In this document: positions 8,306 through 13,805 of the stretch, piece by piece | Numbering within the stretch: position 1 is the first letter of the stretch | How the letters are laid out: every line of letters begins with the position of its first letter | NCBI RefSeq assembly: GCF_001949145.1 | Contig: NW_019091461.1 | Coordinates: 932,001 to 945,805 of the forward strand | DNA from: Acanthaster planci | Taxonomy: Eukaryota > Echinodermata > Asteroidea > Valvatida > Acanthasteridae | DNA length: 13,805 nt | Direction: 5' to 3' | Made by a program: the position numbers and the translations under genes | Notes under the pieces: generated by a model | Told to the model about the DNA's origin: nothing | The model's database searches: none | What the model saw: the letters and a program-made list of their open reading frames with translations, nothing else

Positions 8306-8485
8306 GTTGAGAGGGATTACATGTATCTCATGAGTGAAGTTTATAATTGTACCAGGGTGACATGGCTTTTCTATGTACGTGTATATGTACATGTATGTCG
8401 ACATAATACTGTACATTACACGGTACATGTACAGCATTATTGAAATGCGTTTCATTTTTTCCAAGGTTCAAATGAATATAATTCA
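8306..8485 (-). repeat. Dispersed repeat family L/M/R, copy M (partial)
   Basis: A degenerate third copy in the orientation of R. GAGAGGGATTA near 8312, CTCATGAGT near 8328, TATAATTGTACC and CCAAGGTTCAAATGAAT near 8461-8476 match the reverse of copy L. The match ends at 8485, a few bases before the ~115-bp MITE at 8489, as if that element had landed in or beside it. Confidence 0.5.
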
Positions 8486-8488
8486 TAT

Positions 8489-8606
8489 GCCGTGTCGGAA
8501 ACAGGCTTCCAGAGCTACGGCTAGGTCTACTGTCTACGGGTCTCCACGTATTTCCAATGGAGTGAAGACCTAGACCTAGTACTAGACAAGCGATTCGGAT
8601 GCAGCC
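8489..8606. mobile_element. ~115-bp MITE, copy 1
   Basis: About 85 percent identical by eye to 9088-9199 in the same orientation. Termini are inverted: GCCGTGTCGGAA at the left, and TTCGGATGCAGC at the right, whose complement reads GCTGCATCCGAA. Inner arms fold too (GGCTAGGTCT against AGACCTAGACCTAG). Copy 1 has a 6-bp local duplication (CTAGTA) that copy 2 lacks. ATA occurs on both flanks and could be a 3-bp target duplication. The terminal GGCNG..TCCGAA pattern recalls Harbinger-type MITEs, but this is tentative. Confidence 0.7.
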
Positions 8607-8897
8607 ATAAATACCTCAAACAGTCTCTCTTTTCAACAACGTGTAACTTGACCGTGTGTTATCATTTGATAATGCCTGCTGAGAAGTGATTTTACCCTGG
8701 ATCCAAGACGGTTTAATCGATTCTGATTGGTAAAGAGTCTGTGCGCACGCAGCTCGCTAAGTGCGAGCCAATTGGACAGTTTGCATAAAAAATCCATAAA
8801 ATGAAATAAATTCTAGAAAAAAATCACCGGAAACCCATCTCCTTGACTTCTTTTGACTCACTGACTAACAGGGTATTTATGAATAGAATTAAGTAGG
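8607..8897. other. Unassigned spacer between MITE copy 1 and the fold-back hairpin
   Basis: No gene. It contains a small perfect hairpin, CTCGC/GCGAG, around 8753-8766 next to the palindrome GTGCGCAC. Confidence 0.4.
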
Positions 8898-9029
8898 TGC
8901 TTGATCGATCTTAAACGTTTAAGACAGGCTCTGGAGACTGAACACTAATGATGGCCTAGCCTGCGGCTCGGGCATTAGTCGGTCATTCTCCTGATGAGCC
9001 CGCCACGCACGTTTAAGATCGGCAAAGCA
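8898..9029. repeat. 132-bp fold-back hairpin
   Basis: Outer arms 8898-8918 and 9009-9029 are inverted, including a perfect 12-bp match (GATCTTAAACGT with ACGTTTAAGATC). Inner arms GGCTC/GAGCC (8927-8931, 8996-9000) and ACTAATG/CATTAGT (8944-8950, 8973-8979) continue the stem to a ~22-nt loop. The left arm is itself part of the 16-bp perfect palindrome TCTTAAACGTTTAAGA (8909-8924). It may be a MITE or a structured transcript; no coding frame. Confidence 0.65.
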
Positions 9030-9087
9030 TTATTTATTCCCTTACTTTAAAATAACTGTGAACCATAAACAGTGCACTTGATACAGA

Positions 9088-9199
9088 GGCCGTGTCCGAA
9101 ACAGGCTTTCAGAGCTACGGCTAGGTCTATTGTCGACTCCACCGTCACATTTCCAATGGAGCGAAGACCTAAACCTAGACAAGAGATTCGGATGCAGCC
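9088..9199. mobile_element. ~115-bp MITE, copy 2
   Basis: Starts GGCCGTGTCCGAAACAGGCT and ends ATTCGGATGCAGCC, giving an imperfect terminal inverted repeat. It shares with copy 1 the inner words AGAGCTACGGCTAGGTCTA and TTTCCAATGGAG. It nearly abuts the AATTGG-rich block that starts near 9213. No clear target duplication is seen at this copy. Confidence 0.7.
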
Positions 9200-9301
9200 C
9201 ATAATGGCACTGCCCTACTAAAGATGGCCTGTTCAGACCAACCGATTTTTAGTTGGATCTAATTGGAATGAATTGGCTCCAAGTGGCAATCAATTGGTGC
9301 T

Positions 9302-9511
9302 CAATTGGTTTCAGTTGGCATATTTTCTCTCCCTTTTGCTTTCCCCCATCAATTGGAGATTCCCAATGGGATGCAATTGGTTTTAATTGGCATTTTTTCT
9401 GTGCTCTTTATTCTCCCCAATCACTTGGAAATTTCAAATGGGATGCAACTGGTTCCAAATAGTTTGCTTTCAGCTTGTTTCCCCCATCAAACGAATTTTT
9501 CAAAATGGGCT
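9302..9511 (+). repeat. 72-bp tandem repeat, three imperfect copies
   Basis: Units at 9302-9373, 9374-9445 (both exactly 72 bp) and 9446-9511 (66 bp) each begin CAAYTGGTT, contain a pyrimidine-rich centre with TCYCCCAATCA or CCCCCATCA, and end in AATGGGATG or a relative. A degenerate partial fourth unit begins at 9512. Because 72 is divisible by three, two reading frames stay open across the array; I regard both as non-coding. Confidence 0.8.
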
Positions 9512-9691
9512 CAATTGGTTTGAGTTAGTATTGGTATTTCAATTGGTTCTCTGGTTGTTTACAATTGGTTTGAAATGGTCCATCTGAGCAAAGGTCCTAA
9601 CTTACTATTCAAACCAATTGAACCCAATTGGATTCCAATTAATTCCAAGCAAAAGCAATCGGTTTTGGAATTGGTTATCGAATTGGTAAGT

Positions 9692-9810
9692 GAATTGGAT
9701 CCAATTGGATTGTGAATTGGATCCTATTGGTATGTAAATTTGATCCAATAGGTAAGTGAATTGGATCCAATGGGTAAGTGAATTGGTCTCAATAAGTAAA
9801 TGAATTAGAC
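9692..9810 (+). repeat. 22-bp tandem repeat, five units plus a partial
   Basis: Five exact-length 22-bp units start at 9692, 9714, 9736, 9758 and 9780, followed by a 9-base partial at 9802. The consensus is GAATTGGATCCAATNGGTAAGT with scattered substitutions. A related 24-bp stretch (9668-9691) leads into the array. The core GGATCC is present in three units, so the sequence is largely palindromic within each unit. Confidence 0.85.
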
Positions 9811-9829
9811 ATTTTTAGTAGGGTGGTAT

Positions 9830-10343
9830 AGTGACCGGGGTCCCAAAGCCTCCAATTAACGGGGTGAGAAAGATTACGTCATGCTATGTTATGTCATGTG
9901 ATGTTACGTTATGTCATGAATTATGCTCTGCACTGCTATATGGTAAGATGGTCTTACTGCACACAGTTGCTTACTATAAATAACACTCTACATGTGCAGG
10001 TACATGTACATTTCGTATGCATTTATGTATAATTCTTATACATTTTCAGCTTTTGCCAAGGTTCTAATGAACATAACTCAAAAACATTAGGAGTGCCCGT
10101 CCTAAATCTCTCTGGAAATGCTGGTTACATCTTTAGCGAACAGTTGAAAAACAAATTACGTATTATAAAACAATACGCATTTTTGCAAACTAAGGTCAAA
10201 GGCCATATATTTGTGTAAGTTTTCGGAGTTACATGGAATAATTTGGATCGATCCTATTTTAGAAAAGAAGCCATTTCAAGAGCTTTAAAATGGTGTGAAT
10301 TTATCTCTGTGGGTGATTTACGTCAGGATATACGGCTGTCTAA
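9830..10343 (-). repeat. Dispersed repeat family L/M/R, copy R
   Basis: The reverse complement matches copy L from GGTCACT (9830-9836) to GGACAGCC-type sequence (about 10343). R carries roughly 60-70 bp near 9935-10010, including TACATGTAC words, that L lacks, and a longer tandem of TTATGTCATG-like words at 9877-9917. Copies L and R form an inverted pair about 1.9 kb apart. Confidence 0.75.
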
Positions 10344-11484
10344 ATATCTACTGCACACGCCAAAAAAGCGTTGACGTCTCTCAGCCATTCCTGTGCAACC
10401 ACGGAGACTGCTTTTCCTGGTTCAACCATACAGCCGCTCAAACCCTCACCCATTTAGTGGCTAGATTGTTAGTGGCTAGACTTATGCTCGATAAAAAATA
10501 TTTCCTACAAATAAACAAGCTCCAATCGCTGAACACTGACACTTTTTACATTGGCTTTTTGTTTTCCTAAATTTAATGCCATCTTGCTTGGATATCAAAA
10601 ACACGATAACGTTTGGCAGGGACTATTTCTAAAATCGTCAGAATGATGCAAAACTATTTGCTTCATTAAAAGGCTTATTTTATCATACCGTATTATCTGA
10701 AAAAAATATCTTCCTAAAAGATTCCTGATAACTATCACAGGAGCAAGTTCCAAGATACATTAGAAGCACAATAACTAACGGATATTTGCTATGCAGTATT
10801 TTGACGACCCAAATAAACACTCTTCTCGATAAGTACCTTTTGAATACGAAAATCATGCTTAAATATAACACCCATCGCAATGCGCTTCACCAAAAGATGC
10901 TAATTAAAAGTATTCTGTGATTCACTTAGCCAGAGGTGCACTGCACTGAAGTACTTTTTGTAATTGAGTAAATTAGCCATAAGTTCAAAAATACATCTAC
11001 CCAGTTTACAGTGTACCAATTCTTACTGGCCTTTTTGGTATACTGGCATTTATACAGCGAAAAACTGCATATGAAAGATTAAGTAGTTTAGAAAATCTGT
11101 CCTGGCCGCTGTCTCTAAATGGATGCTTATAGATCTTAAACTAGTGGCTTGATTTCATACCAAAATTATCCTGTTAAACAAGCAGCAGCATTTATTTATT
11201 TCATCGGCATTCAAATAACGAGCTTACATAAAAGAACGTTTTTGTTTTTAAAAGCTGCAAAAATATATGTTTTTCTTTTATTTTCCATTGAGAAACGGCA
11301 CGTGTACAGCTGTACATGCGCCCTCTGGAAAAACATCAGCAACCCCACTTTGACTGCAGACCGACAACTCCAACAGCTCCCTCTGTTGGCTACTAGCTGG
11401 GCAATGGCGTAGTCTATGGCCGAGTTGGGGCAGCTTGTTCCTGTATGTTCACGAACAGCTCGATTTGTTGTTCGTGGGTCGGCC

Positions 11485-11829
11485 GCTCGAACGCCGGGAA
11501 CGTACAACTAGTTATCGCTGATAGTTAGTGACAAGCAACATGCAACATGGCGGCGTCCATGTAGGCTACGTTATTCGACAGTTAATGTTTCGATGGGCTG
11601 AATTCTTTTCTATATTAATATGAACATTCAATGTAAAATAATTAATGCTAATTTTGCAAAACTTCCCATTGTCTATGGCTTTGGAAGTCATCTCTCTACT
11701 TTTTGCAGCTGTTCAAAAATCAAAATCTCACGAGTTTTTCCGTGTGTTCCTGTAAAACCCTGACGAGGAGGTGGTGTGTGATCCTGTTCCGAGAACAGTG
11801 TTCTTGAGTAGTGTTCCCGCCGTTCGAGC
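11485..11829. repeat. 17-bp inverted repeat pair in GTTC/GAAC-rich DNA
   Basis: GCTCGAACGCCGGGAAC (11485-11501) and GTTCCCGCCGTTCGAGC (11813-11829) are inverted complements at 16 of 17 positions, about 310 bp apart. The DNA beside the right arm also holds CTGTTCCGAGAACAG, a near-palindrome (about 11784-11798). Confidence 0.5.
11544..11554 (+). promoter_or_regulatory. YY1-like motif (AACATGGCGGC) in a GC-richer patch
   Basis: Matches the consensus AANATGGCGGC that in animals often overlaps transcription or translation starts. The ATG is followed by only four more codons before TAG, so a first coding exon would need a splice donor right after it. No downstream exon is recognisable in the window. 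Confidence 0.25.
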
Positions 11830-12676
11830 GCGAGAACAAGAACCCCGTGTCAAGAACACGCCGCCCGAACTTGACCGATATGATTTTGATCGGCCAGGTC
11901 AGCGAAGCAGTTCTTACCACCCGGAGAAAGCACTAACAATAGCTGAGTGATTAATCATCGACAGTGGAAGGGGGAACGTTACCCCCTTGTTCCCTCCCGT
12001 AGCTGCCCAGTGAGTTTTTAAAATGGACGGTTCTGTCAACAATCCTGCCAAATAGCTCTGTGTCCGCAATAAAGTAACGCATACAAACACACTACAAAAG
12101 GCGTGGCGACAGCTTCCCCCAAGAAAAAATACACAGTCATCACAATTATTTTCCAGAGAGGAGGGGGCGGGGAACGTCCACTTTGGCCCCCTTTGCTACG
12201 TTACGTCAATGCCCTATATCTACTGCAGACCATGACCAAGTAATTCAATTCTTAAAAGGCACGATTACAAGTACTTAGCTTGACAATTTATTTACTGATA
12301 TGCGAGTTATGACTGTCGCCAGTTATCAAAACCCAGACGGCTGGTTGAGGGCGCTATAAAGTTAACATATGCGATTTTTTTCATAACATGCTAGAGAAAC
12401 TCGAGCTCATTTGTGTCTGCAATATCTCGAAATTCAAACACACACCCTTTCTTTTCCTCTCATCCCTGAAACATCTTTGTTAAAATGTATTTATAAGCTA
12501 AGATGTTTAATAGTGCTATTAATATTCAAGGTTGATTTATACGACATCCCAAAATATGTATGGGCAAATATCCGCAAACCCTCACCACCCAGCTGTCCAC
12601 GTTTGCGAATCCTCACCATGCGTAAGTATATGCGTGTCCTATCCGGTCTTTATCCGGCTCGTGTCGGGGAGGGGGG

Positions 12677-12905
12677 AAAGGTGTTGTTTGACATGCGCCC
12701 CCTACGTTCAAACTCTTCTCATTCAGTACTGTGCAGCGATGGCGTGCACATCCTTTGTTTCTTAGCTGCGTGAAGATGGACCACGATCCAAAAACAGCCA
12801 GCAATAATTTTTATCGATAACTTATTAATTTCAACAGTTACTCGGCGTGTTTAAACCCATATGATATATTTCTTATATGGGACTTTCACTTGTATCAGAA
12901 AATGT
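12677..12905 (-). repeat. Dispersed repeat family ABC, copy B (shortened)
   Basis: The reverse complement matches copy A and copy C from AAGTGAAAGTCCC (near 12890) to the C-rich tail (near 12677). It lacks the part of the family that precedes the AAAGTCCC word, so it is about 110 bp shorter at that end. Its 79-bp core at 12695-12773 is identical to 4150-4228 in copy A. It faces copy C in inverted orientation. Confidence 0.8.
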
Positions 12906-13139
12906 GAATGGGACGTATCACTCGCTTCCTATAACGTAGTCCAAAAAGAGTCATGTTGAAGAGAAGGATTACTTGAAACGACTACAGCCGGAAGGTGAGG
13001 TCTTTAAATATGCATCGAGTGATGTGTCCCCATTCAATTTTTGTCCGTTGCTTTTGCGTACGCGTGTAGTCAAAAAATTCTTCACGTTCGATCAAAACTT
13101 ACAGCGCATGGAGATGCAGCACGCACGACCGACAGTCGC

Positions 13140-13490
13140 ACACCTACGAGTGTCCGGGCAAGTCGCTGGCAAGTTGGCACAGCGCGGTCAAAAAAGAACT
13201 GCACGTAAACAAAATATCTTTCCCGAAGACAATTTTCGTCTCGAAAATCAACTTTTCTGATATAATTGAAAGTCCCATATAAGAAATATATCATGCGGGT
13301 TTAAACACTCCGAGTCACGGTTGAAATTAATGAATTATAAGTAGAAATTATTTCCGGCTGTTCGTGGATAGTGGTCCATGTTCAAGCAGCTGAGAACAAA
13401 GGATGTGCACGCCATCGCTACACAACACTGAATGAGAAGAGTTTGAATATAGGGGGCGCTTGTCGCACAACACCCTTCCGTCCCCCAGGG
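13140..13490 (+). repeat. Dispersed repeat family ABC, copy C
   Basis: Matches copy A along its whole length, by eye about 85 percent, and copy B over its distal two thirds. Like copy B it keeps the ~18-bp segment missing from A and ends in CAACACC followed by pyrimidine- and C-rich DNA. Copies B and C form an inverted pair with about 340 bp between matching arms. Confidence 0.8.
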
Positions 13491-13805
13491 TGCACCCTCG
13501 TATTTAGGCCAGAAATATGTCCGCCGAGCTCATTAATAAAAGTTATCGACTCAAAATATTCTATATTAGAGGGTCCTGAGAGCCATGGAACTGAGGAATT
13601 GAAGAAATATGAGACTGGACCTCTGGGCTGGACTCAGGGCTTCCAATTCTGAGCAATTTGGATGCAATCGGGTTTGAAAGTAGCACTATTTGAGCCATTT
13701 TGCCGAGGGAGGGTTTTTCAAAATGGCTACTTTTCTCGACAGGGATATTTCTGCATTTTAGGGGTGGTCTGCTTCTGGTGAAAATTTTTCAAAAATTCAT
13801 TGGTC
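13491..13805. other. Terminal stretch with a short inverted repeat
   Basis: No gene seen. GCCATTTTG (13694-13702) and CAAAATGGC (13719-13727) form a perfect 9-bp stem with a 16-base loop, probably part of another repeat that continues past the window edge. Confidence 0.4.

Larger units (their letters stand above)
9213..9823. mobile_element. AATTGG-rich block with inverted ends and two internal tandem repeats
   Basis: The ends are inverted: CCCTACTAAAGATG (9213-9226) and CATTTTTAGTAGGG (9810-9823), 13 of 14 complementary. Between them AATTGG or its complement recurs dozens of times. The first half holds a 72-bp tandem and the second a 22-bp tandem. The block abuts MITE copy 2 on one side and repeat copy R on the other. 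A satellite-bearing MITE is the simplest reading. No target-site duplication was found. Confidence 0.6.
10344..12676. other. Intergenic stretch, mostly featureless
   Basis: No supportable gene. Frames of 65-120 codons occur on both strands without domain signatures. GC-richer patches at about 11400-11560 and 11740-11930 contain many GTTC/GAAC words, a 17-bp inverted pair and a YY1-like motif, which could mark a promoter or old repeat. A near-palindrome GGGGGAACGTTACCCCC lies at about 11971-11987. Confidence 0.5.

Noticed and set aside
8989-9020. CTGATGAG followed by a stem, suggestive of a hammerhead ribozyme core
   Set aside because: The required GAAA segment after stem II is absent (GTTTAA instead) and no cleavage-site partner is placed correctly. 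It is part of the fold-back hairpin.
9213-9836. CACTA/Chapaev-type transposon because CACTG and CACTA occur near the two ends of the AATTGG block
   Set aside because: The CACT words sit at different distances from the conserved CCCTACTAAA on the two sides, the right-hand one belongs to repeat copy R (GGTCACT), and no target duplication is visible.
11784-11798. Steroid-receptor or heat-shock element at CTGTTCCGAGAACAG
   Set aside because: The half-sites are everted relative to a glucocorticoid element, and the spacing is three rather than two for a heat-shock element. No gene start is known nearby.
12411-12773. 120-codon plus-strand frame
   Set aside because: Its C-terminal third lies in repeat copy B antisense and the rest has no recognisable motif or homologous segment.

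Overview
The window looks like nuclear DNA from an invertebrate animal. The likeliest source is a marine deuterostome such as an echinoderm or a related group. That is a guess from three things: one intronless class A GPCR open reading frame, AT-rich flanks crowded with short degenerate inverted-repeat elements, and frequent TACATGTAC-type words. There are no bacterial operons, no Shine-Dalgarno spacing, no tRNA or rRNA genes, and no CRISPR-like arrays. The species cannot be fixed from the sequence alone.

Only one protein-coding gene can be supported. It is a rhodopsin-like seven-transmembrane receptor on the minus strand (2134 down to 920, 404 residues from its first ATG). The region upstream of it, to about 2410, holds two upstream ATG reading frames and a TATA-like box. 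Together these suggest a single-exon gene with a 5' leader of roughly 240 nt, but an upstream intron cannot be excluded. No canonical poly(A) signal is visible in the 919 bases downstream.

The remaining ~11 kb (2.4-13.8 kb) has no convincing coding sequence and is a patchwork of repeats. In order:
- a 288-bp fold-back MITE (3257-3544);
- copy A of a ~330-bp dispersed repeat (3925-4256);
- a 409-bp element with inverted termini built on the word ATTGATCTCCA (4343-4751);
- a largely featureless stretch (4.8-7.5 kb);
- a complex nest at 7.5-10.35 kb: three copies of one repeat family (L 7503-7900, M 8306-8485, R 9830-10343, with L inverted relative to M and R), two copies of a ~115-bp MITE (8489-8606 and 9088-9199), a 132-bp fold-back hairpin (8898-9029), and an AATTGG-rich block (9213-9823) that contains a 72-bp and a 22-bp tandem repeat;
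- a second featureless stretch (10.35-12.68 kb) with some GC-richer patches;
- copies B (minus) and C (plus) of the ~330-bp repeat, facing each other at 12.68-13.49 kb.

The window does not contain a multi-gene system. The points most worth a second look are the receptor, which lacks the usual TM3-ECL2 cysteine pair and the TM5 proline, and the layered architecture of the non-autonomous repeats, above all the AATTGG block and the B/C inverted pair. All repeat identities and alignments were made by eye.
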